This document shows, one piece after another, positions 41,999 to 50,421 of a DNA stretch of 64,000 nt. Below the pieces are notes generated by a model that saw only the letters and a program-made list of their open reading frames with translations, did no database searches and was not told the origin of the DNA. The stretch covers positions 186,001 to 250,000 of the forward strand of contig CAZMOZ010000005.1 of assembly GCA_964568145.1 (NCBI GenBank), written 5' to 3'. Position 1 is the stretch's first letter. The number at the start of each line of letters is the position of its first letter. The position numbers and the translations under genes are program-made. The stretch comes from DSVZ01 sp964568145 (GTDB lineage Bacteria > Verrucomicrobiota > Verrucomicrobiia > Limisphaerales > J093).

Positions 41999-42235
41999 TT
42001 GGGCGCATCTCCATTTCGCGCAGACAGGATCGCTTGCCGGGGTGGCGCCGGCTTCCAGCCGGCCGTAGAGCCGGGCTTCCTCCCGGTGGGGTGGGGTGGG
42101 GCGGCAGCCTGGGGCGTGCTCTCCGTCGCAGATTCCGGGCGGCGGGATGCCGCCCTTTGCGGCAGCCAGGGATGGCTACCGCTACCCCAGCGGTGCCGGC
42201 TGTTTCCACCGGCTGCCGAAAATGAGATGCGCCCG
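41999..42235. repeat. Possible non-autonomous element with inverted ends
   Basis: The left end (41999 onward) reads GGGCGCATCTCCATTTCG. The right end, read on the opposite strand from 42235, gives GGGCGCATCTCATTTTCGG. These are near-identical 18-nt inverted ends around 237 bp filled with palindromes. Single copies of the end sequence occur near 47049, 1148 and 18699. No transposase and no clear target duplication were seen. Confidence 0.5.
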
Positions 42236-42351
42236 CTTCAGTTCTGAACTGAACCGTCCGTGAACCGGTAGCGCCGGCATCTTGCCGGCGGTTGCAGCGT
42301 GCGCGAAACGTCCTTGCCGCGCACACGATCGTCCGCTTTCCGAGAATGACA

Positions 42352-42470
42352 GGGCTCGACAGAGTCTCGCCCCACCGGCGCGGCCAGCGGCCGCGAAATC
42401 CGAAACCCGAAATCCGAACACCTCGCGCCTCGGGCCTCGCACCTTACTCCGACATCGGGTATCCGGCATC
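42352..42470. repeat. 22-bp border element plus heptanucleotide array H3
   Basis: 42352-42373 is the border element (GGGCTCGAC...CTCGCCCC). After 20 bp, eleven 7-bp units run in phase from 42394 to 42470. CGAAATC types come first, then one CGAACAC, then three CTCGNNC units, one CTTACTC, then GNNATC types. The same order of blocks appears on the opposite strand at 61910-61993. Confidence 0.75.
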
Positions 42471-42556
42471 GCAAGACACTGAGACACGCCCGGCCGGGCG
42501 CGTGAGCCGAAAACGTTTTTGCTTTTCCGCGCCGTGAGCGGCCATGATCCGGTCGC

Positions 42557-43810
42557 ATGACGATGCAACCGCTCCTGGTGGCCGGTGCCTTGGTCGCCTT
42601 TGCGGGGTTGAGTTTCTTCTTCGCGCTGGCCGAGACGGCGCTGTTCACCCTGAGCCGCTGGCAGCTCCGGCAGTTGTGCGAGGCGGCGCCCGCCGCCGGG
42701 CAGCGGGTGCAACGCCTGCGCGAGCACGCGGACGATCTGCTGGCCACCATCGTCCTGGGCAACACCTTCGCCAACGCGGGTCTGGTGGCGCTCGGGCTGT
42801 GGCTAGTGTTCCAGCACGACTGGCCCTTCTGGCCGGTGCTGGGGGCGGTGTTGCTCCTCGTGCTGGTGACCGGCGAGGTCATTCCCAAGACGCTGGCCGT
42901 GCGCGCGCCGGAATTCTGGGCGCCGCGCGTGGCGCCCGCGGTGGCGGCCTGGCAGTGCGTGGTGGGGCCGCTGTGCCGGCTGGCCCAGCGCGGGAACGAG
43001 CAACTGTTGCGCTGGTTTGTGCCGCGCGGAGTGCAGTCCCGGACCGCGACCACCAGCGAGGAATACCGGGAGTTGCTGGACCTGGCGCACGAGCAGGGCC
43101 AGCTCCAGGCCGGCGAGCGGGAGATCATCCTGCAAATCCTGGCCCTCGACCAACGGACCGCCAAGGACGTGATGCGCCCGCGCGCGGAGGTGGTGGCGTT
43201 GCCGGACGACCTGAGCGTGGAGGAAATGATCGCCGCCGCCCGGCGCTACCGGCATCGCCGCCTGCCGCTGTATGACGGTTCGCTGGACACCATCGTGGGC
43301 GTGTTGAACACCCGCCGGTTGCTGCTCGATCCAACGGGCGACCTGGCGGAGGCGATCGAATTCCCGTCGTTCGTGCCGGAAAGCATGAACCTGTTGAGCT
43401 TGCTGCGCAGCCTCCAGCGCCAGAAGCGCGGGCTGGCCATCGTGCTGGACGAGTTCGGCGGCACCGCCGGCGTGGTGACCATCGAGGACATCCTCGGCTT
43501 CGCCATGGGGCCAGCGCGGTCCGCGGGCGACACGGCCGGGCTGGTGATGAAGCCGCTGCCCGGCGGCGGCTGGCTGGTGCGCGGCACGGTGCGCTTGGAC
43601 GACTTCCGCCGGGTGTACCCCCAACTGGGCGACGTGCCGGAGGTGGACACGCTGGCGGGGTTGGTGCTGGCCCAGACCGGTTTGGTGCCGGCCGTGGGCA
43701 CCACTGTCAGCATCGCCGGTCTGCGCCTGACGGTGACGCGGGCAAACGAGCGCCGCATCCTCGAACTGCGGGTGACGCCGGAACGCGGCAAAATCCGGGA
43801 GGCTGCATGA
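42557..43810 (+). CDS. CNNM/CorC-family membrane protein A
   Basis: 417 residues. The N-terminal DUF21/CNNM transmembrane domain (about 1-190: FALAETALFTLSRWQL, GNTFANAGLVALG, GEVIPKTLA) is followed by a CBS pair (about 205-325, starting DVMRPRAEVVAL and including GLAIVLDEFGGTAGVVTIEDILG) and a C-terminal CorC_HlyC domain (about 335-410). Relatives are linked to Mg2+/Co2+ efflux or sodium-coupled transport. The older haemolysin label is misleading. It is the first of three tandem paralogues joined by 4-nt overlaps. Start ATG 42557, with an alternative two codons on. Confidence 0.9.
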   Translation: MTMQPLLVAGALVAFAGLSFFFALAETALFTLSRWQLRQLCEAAPAAGQRVQRLREHADDLLATIVLGNTFANAGLVALGLWLVFQHDWPFWPVLGAVLLLVLVTGEVIPKTLAVRAPEFWAPRVAPAVAAWQCVVGPLCRLAQRGNEQLLRWFVPRGVQSRTATTSEEYRELLDLAHEQGQLQAGEREIILQILALDQRTAKDVMRPRAEVVALPDDLSVEEMIAAARRYRHRRLPLYDGSLDTIVGVLNTRRLLLDPTGDLAEAIEFPSFVPESMNLLSLLRSLQRQKRGLAIVLDEFGGTAGVVTIEDILGFAMGPARSAGDTAGLVMKPLPGGGWLVRGTVRLDDFRRVYPQLGDVPEVDTLAGLVLAQTGLVPAVGTTVSIAGLRLTVTRANERRILELRVTPERGKIREAA

Positions 43811-44790
43811 ACAGCCTGGCTTTTCTGCTGCTGCTCGCCGTCGGGGCGTTTGCCGTGTCCTTCTTGTTGTCCGGCATGGAGGCGGGACTGCCGGCGCTGA
43901 ACCGGCTGCGCATCCGGCGCCTGGCCCGGCAGGGACAATCCTCGGCGCGGCTGCTGCACGGCTTCCTCACTGCGCCGGAGCATTTTCTCTGGACCATCCT
44001 GATCGGCAACACCCTGGCCAGCGTGGCGCTGCTGGGCCTGGCGTTTCACCGGTTGCACACGTGGCTGGGCGACCGGCGGCTGGTATTGACCGGCGCGATG
44101 GTGGGCACGGTTTTCCTGTGGTACATGCTGGCCGATCTGCTGCCCAAGATGCTCTTCCGCCAGTTCCCCACGCGGCTGTGCCTGGCGATGGCCCGGCCGT
44201 TCGCGGTGGTGCATGGCGTCCTGCGGCCGGCGGTGCGCTTGATTGCCGGCCTGGCCCAGACGTTTCTGAAGGTGACGGGTGGAAAGCATTTTCCGGGACG
44301 GCTCTTTCAGAACCGCGAGGAGCTGCGCCAGCTTTTGCAGGAGTCCGCCCAGTCGCTCTCCGGCGAGGAACTGGGCATGGTGAACCGCGTGCTGGACATG
44401 CAACGCATCACCGTCGGCTCGCTCATGGTGCCGCTCGCGCGGGTCGTGTGCGCGCCAGCGGACGCGGCGCTCAGCGAGGTCTGCCGGCGGTGCCGCGAGA
44501 CCGATCACGACCGCCTGCCCGTGCTCCAGTCCGGCGGGCCGGGGATCGCGGGCGTGGTGAGCCTGCCCACCATCCTGTACCGGGAGGGCGGCGACCTGAC
44601 GCAACCGGCGGCGCGGATGCTCGAGCCGGCCCTGTACCTGCCCGAACACCACCCGCTCGAAACGGCGCTGCGGCAGTTCCAACGCAGCGGTCAGCGCCTG
44701 GCCGTGGTTCTGGACCCGCAACGCCGGGAGATCGGGATTCTCACGCTCACCGACATCCTGCGGTTCATCTTCGGGGAGGTGACGTTGTGA
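43807..44790 (+). CDS. CNNM/CorC-family membrane protein B (lacks CorC_HlyC domain)
   Basis: 327 residues. The DUF21 transmembrane domain (about 1-180: FLLSGMEAGLPALNRLRIRRLARQG, IGNTLASVALLG) and CBS pair (about 200-325: VPLARVVCAPADAALSEVCRRC, LAVVLDPQRREIGILTLTDILRF) are present, but the protein ends directly after the second CBS motif, so the usual C-terminal regulatory domain is missing. The CBS line also lacks the DEFGG loop kept in its neighbours. It overlaps gene A as ATGA and gene C as GTGA. Confidence 0.87.
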   Translation: MNSLAFLLLLAVGAFAVSFLLSGMEAGLPALNRLRIRRLARQGQSSARLLHGFLTAPEHFLWTILIGNTLASVALLGLAFHRLHTWLGDRRLVLTGAMVGTVFLWYMLADLLPKMLFRQFPTRLCLAMARPFAVVHGVLRPAVRLIAGLAQTFLKVTGGKHFPGRLFQNREELRQLLQESAQSLSGEELGMVNRVLDMQRITVGSLMVPLARVVCAPADAALSEVCRRCRETDHDRLPVLQSGGPGIAGVVSLPTILYREGGDLTQPAARMLEPALYLPEHHPLETALRQFQRSGQRLAVVLDPQRREIGILTLTDILRFIFGEVTL

Positions 44791-46118
44791 ACTGGGATTT
44801 CATCGGCGAGGTGATCTGGAAACTCTGCGCCGTCTTGGTGCTGGTGCTGTTGAACGGCTTCTTCGTGGCGGCCGAGTTCGCGGTGGTGAAAGTCCGGGAC
44901 ACGCAGTTGGTTTCGCTGGCCACGAAAGGCCACCGGCGGGCGCGCGTGGCGCGGCGCATCCTGGGCAACCTGGACGCCGCCTTGAGCGCGACGCAACTGG
45001 GTATCACCCTGGCCAGCCTGGGGCTGGGCTGGATCGGCGAGCCGGTGTTTGCGTCCCTGCTGGAGCCGGTGGTGCGGTGGCTGCAGATCGAATCCGAACA
45101 GGTGCGGCACTCGATCGCCTTCGCCGTCGGGTTCTCGATCATCACGTTTCTCCACATCGTGGCCGGCGAACTGGCCCCCAAGTCGCTGGCCATCCGCAAG
45201 CCGCTGCCCACCTCGCTCTGGGTGGCCATCCCGCTGGACTGGTTCTACAAGGCGTCCTACCCGGCCATCTGGACGCTCAACCACGCCGCCAACTGGCTGC
45301 TCCGCCGCGTCGGCATTGAACCGGTTAGCGAGGCCGAACTCGGCCACAGCGAGGAGGAGTTGCGCCTGCTGGTCTCCGGTCCGGCCCGGCCGGGCGGCGA
45401 CACCAGCTTCAGCCGGCGGGTGGTGCTCAACGCCTTCGACCTGCGCCAGCGCGTGGCCCGCGAGGTCATGCGGCCCCGGCGCGACATCGTGGCCATCAGC
45501 ACCACGGCCACCATTGAGTCCTGTCTCGAACTCGCGGACAAGACCCGGTATTCCCGTTTTCCGATCTGCGAGGACAGCGACCTCGACCGCACGCTCGGCG
45601 TGGTACATATCAAAGACCTGTTTGCGTCGCGTGCAAAGGCCCGCATCGGGGTGGACCTGCTCCCGGTGGCGAGGAAACTCCTCTACGTGCCCGAGACCGC
45701 GCGGCTGGACCGTCTGCTGCAGCTCTGCCTCGAACGGCGTGTTCACCTGGCCATCGTCGTGGACGAATACGGCAGCACCGTGGGCATGGTGACGCTGGAG
45801 AACATCCTCGAAGAACTCGTCGGTCAGATTCAGGACGAGTTCGACCAGGAACCGCCTTTGAGCGTGCGCACCGGGCCGGACACCTGGGAACTGGACGGCC
45901 GGTTTCCGTTGCATGAACTGGCAGAACTGGTCGGCGAAAGCCTGCACGAAGAAGGCGTGACCACCACCAGCGGTTTCGTGACCCACCAGTTGGGCGGCTT
46001 CCCCAAGCACGGCGATACGGTGCCCGTGGGGGCATACGAACTCGCCGTCGAGGAAACCGACGGCAAGACGGTCACGCGGTTGAAACTGGCAAAGCGCCGG
46101 GTTGAGCCGGCGAGCTGA
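44787..46118 (+). CDS. CNNM/CorC-family membrane protein C
   Basis: 443 residues with a full set of domains: DUF21 (about 1-190, FFVAAEFAVVKVRDTQL, ATQLGITLASLGLGW, VAGELAPKSLAIRK), a CBS pair (about 225-345, REVMRPRRDIVAI, LAIVVDEYGSTVGMVTLENILEELVGQIQDEFD) and CorC_HlyC (about 360-440). The GTG start at 44787 overlaps the stop of gene B. The sequence is closer to the classic HlyC/CorC subfamily than A or B. The 3' end overlaps the convergent gene by 47 nt. Confidence 0.9.
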   Translation: MNWDFIGEVIWKLCAVLVLVLLNGFFVAAEFAVVKVRDTQLVSLATKGHRRARVARRILGNLDAALSATQLGITLASLGLGWIGEPVFASLLEPVVRWLQIESEQVRHSIAFAVGFSIITFLHIVAGELAPKSLAIRKPLPTSLWVAIPLDWFYKASYPAIWTLNHAANWLLRRVGIEPVSEAELGHSEEELRLLVSGPARPGGDTSFSRRVVLNAFDLRQRVAREVMRPRRDIVAISTTATIESCLELADKTRYSRFPICEDSDLDRTLGVVHIKDLFASRAKARIGVDLLPVARKLLYVPETARLDRLLQLCLERRVHLAIVVDEYGSTVGMVTLENILEELVGQIQDEFDQEPPLSVRTGPDTWELDGRFPLHELAELVGESLHEEGVTTTSGFVTHQLGGFPKHGDTVPVGAYELAVEETDGKTVTRLKLAKRRVEPAS

Positions 46119-46986
46119 CCACCGCCTTGCCGCCCCGCCAGGCCAGGACCGCGGCCGCCGCGCCGCCCGCCAGGCCGATGCCGGCCGGCAGCCAGAGCCC
46201 GAGGCTTACATTGCCCAGTGTGGCCCAGAGGTCCAAAGCCAGCCAGACCAGCGCCGGACCATAGTCTGCCACCTGGCCGGTGGGACGCTTGGTGATCAGC
46301 CAGGGCGTCACGAACAGCAACAGCGCCGCTGTCAGCAGAACCACCGTGAGCGGAAACGCCGGCGGCGCGCCAAACCAGCTTCCAGCCGTCTCCGTGTGGG
46401 GCCATTTCCACCAGCCCAGCGCCTGGCGTCCGAACGGCTCCAAGGGCACGGCGAGCACCAGGCTCAAGCCGAGCGCCACGCTCAGCAGCAGCCAGCCGTA
46501 CGAGCGGATGCGCCGCCAGGGACGCAGGATCACCTTCGCGCATTGCCGCGCGCTGAGCAGGACCGCCAGCCACAGAAACGGCGTGGGCCACGCCACGAAA
46601 CCCAGCAACCGCGGGCCGAGTTCGCGGTCGAACTCGAACTTGCCCAGCGGCGTGCCGGTGTACGCCGCCACGGCCATCACCATGCCCGAGGTGAAAAACA
46701 GGACCAGTCCGCAGGCCAGGACGTTCTGCAACGGCAGGCGCGCGGCCAGCGAGGCCAGGGTCGCGATGGCCGCCAGCACCGGAATCACCCCCTCGAGCCA
46801 CCGCCAGCCGGCGGGAAGGCGCAGTCCGGCCAGCGCGCCGACCACGCTGGCGATCACGGCCAAGCCCAGGGCGATCAATGCCACCCGTTGAACGTGCGGC
46901 GCGCGGCGGCTGGGCAATGTCCAGGCAGACGGCGGCGGCGGCTCGGCAGGGGGAGACCACGGAGCAGGTGTTCGCCGACGGGACAT
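46072..46986 (-). CDS. Polytopic membrane protein, carotenoid-biosynthesis (DUF422)-like
   Basis: 304 residues with a Pro-rich N-terminus (about 1-30) and about seven to eight membrane helices. Residues ~108-135 (TGTPLGKFEFDRELGPRLLG) and ~175-205 (VPLEPFG, WWKWPH, SWFGAPPAFPL) follow the pattern of DUF422/CruF-type carotenoid hydratases (FPFGPYxYTDxLGPxLxG; LDPxA, GxWxWxxxGxYFGVPxxN). The match is by pattern memory, so function is tentative. No other carotenoid gene is nearby. Its 3' end overlaps the convergent CNNM gene by 47 nt. Confidence 0.6.
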   Translation of the reverse strand: MSRRRTPAPWSPPAEPPPPSAWTLPSRRAPHVQRVALIALGLAVIASVVGALAGLRLPAGWRWLEGVIPVLAAIATLASLAARLPLQNVLACGLVLFFTSGMVMAVAAYTGTPLGKFEFDRELGPRLLGFVAWPTPFLWLAVLLSARQCAKVILRPWRRIRSYGWLLLSVALGLSLVLAVPLEPFGRQALGWWKWPHTETAGSWFGAPPAFPLTVVLLTAALLLFVTPWLITKRPTGQVADYGPALVWLALDLWATLGNVSLGLWLPAGIGLAGGAAAAVLAWRGGKAVVSSPAQPGALPVSTA

Positions 46987-47122
46987 GGGTGGAGCCTAGG
47001 GCAAACCGGGCGGTTTGGGAAGCCCCCAAGGGTATTTGGCGCCACCCGGGCGCATCTTAATTTCGTGCGGGCATATTGCTTGGCAGGTTGGCGGCCGGCT
47101 TCCAGCCCGGCGTCTTGGGTGG

Positions 47123-47175
47123 GTCGCCTCTCTCGCTGAGAGGCGACGCTTTCCGGCCTCTGAGCCAAAGGCCGG
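47123..47175 (-). repeat. Paired-hairpin dispersed element, copy 4
   Basis: 47123-47147 (GTCGCCTCTC...GAGAGGCGAC) and 47153-47175 (CCGGCCTC...AGGCCGG) are in reverse order relative to copies 1 and 2. The stem has changed from CCCCTC to CCTCTC with compensating changes on the other arm, which argues for selection on structure. A GGGCGCATCTTAATTTCG end sequence lies at about 47049-47066. Confidence 0.8.
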
Positions 47176-47190
47176 CTGCCGCCCGACGGC

Positions 47191-48759
47191 TCAAAGCCAC
47201 CACACTAGCACGCTGATGATGATGGCGGCGGTGGCGGGCCGGCGGCCGGCGCCCGCGCGCTTCCAATCCGCGGCCGTGTACAGTCCGCCCAGGCCCAGCA
47301 AGGCGGCGAGCAACGCGGGAACCCGCGGCAACGCCCGCGCTTCCGGCGGCAGCCACGACCACCCGATGGCCGCGCGCAGCGCCAACGCCAGCAGCGCGAA
47401 AAACAGCGCGCTCCACGCCAGGTCGTTGCGATTCGCGGCGGCGAAGGCCTGACGCAGCGCGTCCGCGGCGGTACCGCCGGTTCCAGAACCGCCCGTCGCG
47501 CGGCCTTGCCGCCAGCCGGCAAGCAGGTTCCGCAGCCTGTTGCCGCCGCCGGCGGTTTGCGGTGCGGACGTGGGCGTGGACGCCGGGATGGGGCGCGGCA
47601 GCGGCGGTGTGCGTCCGCCTGGCGTGGGGCGACCGGGATAGGGCAGGCTCCAGCCGGAGGTTTGCTTGAGGCGGGTGCGGGTTTGCGGCGCGGGGCGGAG
47701 GTGTTCCCCGGCCTGGACCGCCGCCACGCTTGGAAAGGGGTCGCGCCCGCCCAGCATCACGGCGCGCTCGCACCACGGACAGCCTTGCAGATGGTTGCTG
47801 AAGACGTGCTGCTGGTTGTCGTGGCAGGACACCAGGTTCAGTTCCGCCTCTTCCAGGCCGTACTGCCAGCTCAACGGGTCCGGCCGCAGCGCCGGCTGGC
47901 CATGCCCGTCGCGGAAGCAGCGGCAGAACAGGTTTTGCAGCACCGGATGCAGCCATTCGAAGCGCGGCGCTGTGGGCGTGGGCGTGTACGGCACCTGCGG
48001 ATTGCCGCCCTGCGGGAAATGCCCCGCGCCGATGCGTTCGGGCAGCGGCGGCGGCTCGCCGTGCCCGCGATACACCCCGGCGAACGGATGCGTGCCTTCC
48101 ATGAGGAGCTGGAAGATCAGGATGCCCAGGCCGAAGTGGTCGTGGGCCGGCTCGCGGTTGATCTGGGCGAACGACTTGCCCTGCAATTCCGGCGGGGTGA
48201 ACTCCGGCCGGCCCACGCGGCAGCGGAACAGCGTGCCAGTGGCGGCGTCCCAGACCTGGAACGAGTCGGTGTCCACCATCGTGACCAGCGCCGTCTCGGA
48301 GGCGAGGATGTTGCACTCGTTGAGGTCGCCGATCACGTAGCCGCGTTCGTGCAGGGCGCGCATGGCGGTGGCGAGGTTCCGCGCCGTGCGGTGCAGGTAA
48401 AACCAGTTGAACAGCGGCGAATGCTTCAGGCGCGACTTGGGATTGAAGTAGTCAATCACCGGATGCACGCCCTGCACCCGCGGCATGGCGAAGCCCACCA
48501 CCAGCCGCCGCGCCGCGAGCGCCAGGCTGACGGGCCAGGCGATGGCCACGTGGCCTTGCGCGGCCATGGGGTCGGCGGGCGGGTTGGCCAGCATGGCCTG
48601 TACCTTGCGCGCGCGCTCGGGCGTGGGCTGATGCCAGACTTTCACGACCTGCGTGGCGTCGCCGGGATGGATGAAGATGCGCGCCTCGCCGCCGGCGGCG
48701 AGTTGGTGCGACTCGCCCAGCTCCACGTCCTCGCCGGTGGCCTCGAGGTGCAGACGCAT
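47191..48759 (-). CDS. TerY-P-type serine/threonine kinase-like protein
   Basis: 522 residues. The divergent protein-kinase domain (about 15-300) has the ATP lysine K40 (VVKVW), the catalytic loop YVIGDLNECNIL (D145, N150, replacing HRD) and VDTDSFQ in place of DFG (D163). A zinc-ribbon-like segment follows (CHDNQQ...CPWC, about 320-345). After a Pro-rich linker, two to three membrane helices end the protein (about 455-520). This layout, with PP2C and vWA genes adjacent, matches the kinase of the TerY-phosphorylation triad described for Ter-linked stress systems. It begins 3 nt after the PP2C stop. Confidence 0.85.
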   Translation of the reverse strand: MRLHLEATGEDVELGESHQLAAGGEARIFIHPGDATQVVKVWHQPTPERARKVQAMLANPPADPMAAQGHVAIAWPVSLALAARRLVVGFAMPRVQGVHPVIDYFNPKSRLKHSPLFNWFYLHRTARNLATAMRALHERGYVIGDLNECNILASETALVTMVDTDSFQVWDAATGTLFRCRVGRPEFTPPELQGKSFAQINREPAHDHFGLGILIFQLLMEGTHPFAGVYRGHGEPPPLPERIGAGHFPQGGNPQVPYTPTPTAPRFEWLHPVLQNLFCRCFRDGHGQPALRPDPLSWQYGLEEAELNLVSCHDNQQHVFSNHLQGCPWCERAVMLGGRDPFPSVAAVQAGEHLRPAPQTRTRLKQTSGWSLPYPGRPTPGGRTPPLPRPIPASTPTSAPQTAGGGNRLRNLLAGWRQGRATGGSGTGGTAADALRQAFAAANRNDLAWSALFFALLALALRAAIGWSWLPPEARALPRVPALLAALLGLGGLYTAADWKRAGAGRRPATAAIIISVLVWWL

Positions 48760-48762
48760 GGT

Positions 48763-49545
48763 TCAAGGCCGCCGCGCCAGCAGCAAGGTGAGGTCATCCT
48801 CGGTCCGGTCCGTCACGCGCGGTGAGCGTAGCAACGATTCAAGGTCCGCCTGGGCCGCGGCGGCGTCGGTCGCGCGTTCGAGCCAGGCGAACAGCGGCTT
48901 GAAGAACGGCGCGTGCGGCGTGGCTTCCGGCATCTTGAGCGCCAGCATCTGCAAGCCGTCCGAGAACAAGGCCACCTGCCGCACCGGCCCGGACCAGACC
49001 TCGAACTGCGCGCGGGCCAGCGCGTCTTCCGAGGTCAGAAACACTGTCTCGTTCAAGTACTCGCCGGCTGGCGGTTTGGTGAGCGCGCGGAAGCCGCCCT
49101 CAGCTTCGGCCAGCACCACCGCGCCATCGCCGATCTGCGCTGCGGCCACCCGTTCCGGCGTCGCCACGCAGATGAGCAGCGTGGTGGCGAGGTCGCCGGG
49201 CTGGGCCGGCCGTTTGCCCGCCTCGGCGGTCAGCGCCGTCAACGCCGCCTCGAGCGCGGCCTTGAGCCGGGACCTGGCGCCACCTTCTTCACGCCAGGCG
49301 GCCGCGTCCTTCAACGACTCTTCCAGGAACGCGAGCGCGCTGCGGACGACAATCTCGGAGCCGACCTCGCCCAGTTTGGCCGAACCGGCGCCGTCGGCCA
49401 CGGCGGCGAGCAGGACACGACCCGGAACTTCCCGCCAGGCCACGGCGTCCTGACAGGGCTGGCCGGCCTTTTCGTGGCCTTTGCCGCGCACGGCCGCGGC
49501 GACCACATGCCAGGGCGGGATTTTGGCTGGGGTGTGGATGTTCAC
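48763..49545 (-). CDS. PP2C-like phosphatase (TerY-P triad)
   Basis: 260 residues, single PP2C domain. Metal-site aspartates are D33 (CQDAV) and D51 (AVADGAGSAKLGE), plus IGDGAVV, LFSDGLQ and the terminal DDLTLLL, all in the expected order. It probably dephosphorylates targets of the adjacent kinase, possibly the vWA protein. The GTG start at 49545 gives MNIHTPAKIPPWHVVAAAVRG, typical of the PP2C_2 subfamily. It is separated by 3 nt from the kinase and by 201 nt (with a long palindrome) from the vWA gene, all on one strand. Confidence 0.9.
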   Translation of the reverse strand: MNIHTPAKIPPWHVVAAAVRGKGHEKAGQPCQDAVAWREVPGRVLLAAVADGAGSAKLGEVGSEIVVRSALAFLEESLKDAAAWREEGGARSRLKAALEAALTALTAEAGKRPAQPGDLATTLLICVATPERVAAAQIGDGAVVLAEAEGGFRALTKPPAGEYLNETVFLTSEDALARAQFEVWSGPVRQVALFSDGLQMLALKMPEATPHAPFFKPLFAWLERATDAAAAQADLESLLRSPRVTDRTEDDLTLLLARRP

Positions 49546-49569
49546 GACGTCAGCGGAGAACCAAAGCCG

Positions 49570-49644
49570 CTGGGAGCGCCGGCATCCTTGCCGGCGGCAT
49601 CACGCCCGGCTCGCGAATGCCGGCAGGGAAGCTGGCGCTCCCAG
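49570..49644. repeat. 75-bp palindromic element between vWA and PP2C genes
   Basis: 25-nt arms at 49570-49594 and 49620-49644 match at 22 of 25 positions when one is reverse complemented (arm start CTGGGAGCGCC), around a 25-nt centre. A shorter relative (GTAGCGCCGGCATCTTGCCGG) is near 42270. It may act as an mRNA hairpin setting relative expression of vWA and PP2C. Confidence 0.75.
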
Positions 49645-49746
49645 TTTCAGGTGAGAGGCGCCCGCCGGACGTGCCGGTGGAAGCGCGGTTTGAAGACACA
49701 ACCCGCCGCCGGAGATGCGCGAAACTGCTAAGCATCGCCGCGGTCC

Positions 49747-50421
49747 TCACACCGCGCCCCAGCCGGGCGGGGGCAGGGCAACCTGTTCGTCCGTGCGCGA
49801 CTGGGCCACCTTCTCCATGCTGCGCGAGAGCCAGACAAACATCTCGGTGAAATTCAGGCCGACCAGTTTGACCGGCGTGCGCACCACGATCTGCGCCAGG
49901 CGTTGCATGTTGGCGCCTTCCACCCCCACGGCGAAGAACGCGACACGTTTGGCGGCTTCGTCGCTCTTGAGCCGCTGCGCCGCGGCCTCGACGATGCTCT
50001 CCGGTTCGCCCTGCGGCTCGCCGTCGGTGATCATGAAGACCCAGGGCCGGTAATAGGCCACGCCATTGGCGCGGTACTGCTGCTTGCGCGCCTGGATCAT
50101 GTCCAGCGCCTTGTGGATGGCGCCGCCCATGAAGGTCTGACCCTGCGCGGTCAGGCGCGGCGGCTCGAAACGCTCGGCGGTGACAAAATCGTGGGCCAGC
50201 TTCACCTCGCTGTCGAACGTGACCACGGCCACCTCGACGCGGCGGCAGGCCATGGGGTCCCTGACCAGTTGGGCCTTGAAGGTCTGCAGCCCTTGGCCCA
50301 GCGCCTCGATGGGTTCGCCCGACATCGAGCCCGAGGTGTCCAGCAGCAGCACGCACGGACAGCGCGGCTCGGGGTTTTCGGCGAACTCGATGGCGTCTTC
50401 CAGCTTGATGTTCTCAGGCAT
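49747..50421 (-). CDS. vWA-domain protein, TerY-like (TerY-P triad)
   Basis: 224 residues, a single von Willebrand A domain. The metal-ion-dependent adhesion site is intact: D28, S30 and S32 in DTSGSMSG, the threonine in GQTFMGG and the aspartate in MITDGEP. The C-terminal FTEMFVWLSRSMEKVAQS is the characteristic end of TerY-like proteins. Relatives occur with a PP2C and a kinase as a phosphorylation-controlled module in tellurite, stress and anti-phage contexts. TerB/C/D/E proteins are not in this window. Confidence 0.9.
   Translation of the reverse strand: MPENIKLEDAIEFAENPEPRCPCVLLLDTSGSMSGEPIEALGQGLQTFKAQLVRDPMACRRVEVAVVTFDSEVKLAHDFVTAERFEPPRLTAQGQTFMGGAIHKALDMIQARKQQYRANGVAYYRPWVFMITDGEPQGEPESIVEAAAQRLKSDEAAKRVAFFAVGVEGANMQRLAQIVVRTPVKLVGLNFTEMFVWLSRSMEKVAQSRTDEQVALPPPGWGAV

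Larger units (their letters stand above)
41936..42556. other. Repeat-rich divergent intergenic region
   Basis: 621 bp without a credible gene, between the lipase-like gene (-) and the first CNNM gene (+). It contains an element with inverted ends (41999-42235), further GC palindromes (about 42135-42175 and 42268-42290), a copy of the 22-bp border element (42352-42373) and heptad array H3 (42394-42470). Promoters could not be picked out. Confidence 0.6.

Noticed and set aside
42557..46118. Haemolysins
   Set aside because: The CNNM/CorC family was historically labelled haemolysin-related; domain content indicates ion-transport-type membrane proteins.
47191..50421. Tellurite-resistance operon
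   Set aside because: Only the TerY-P triad is present; terZABCDE homologues are not in the window, so a tellurite label would overreach.
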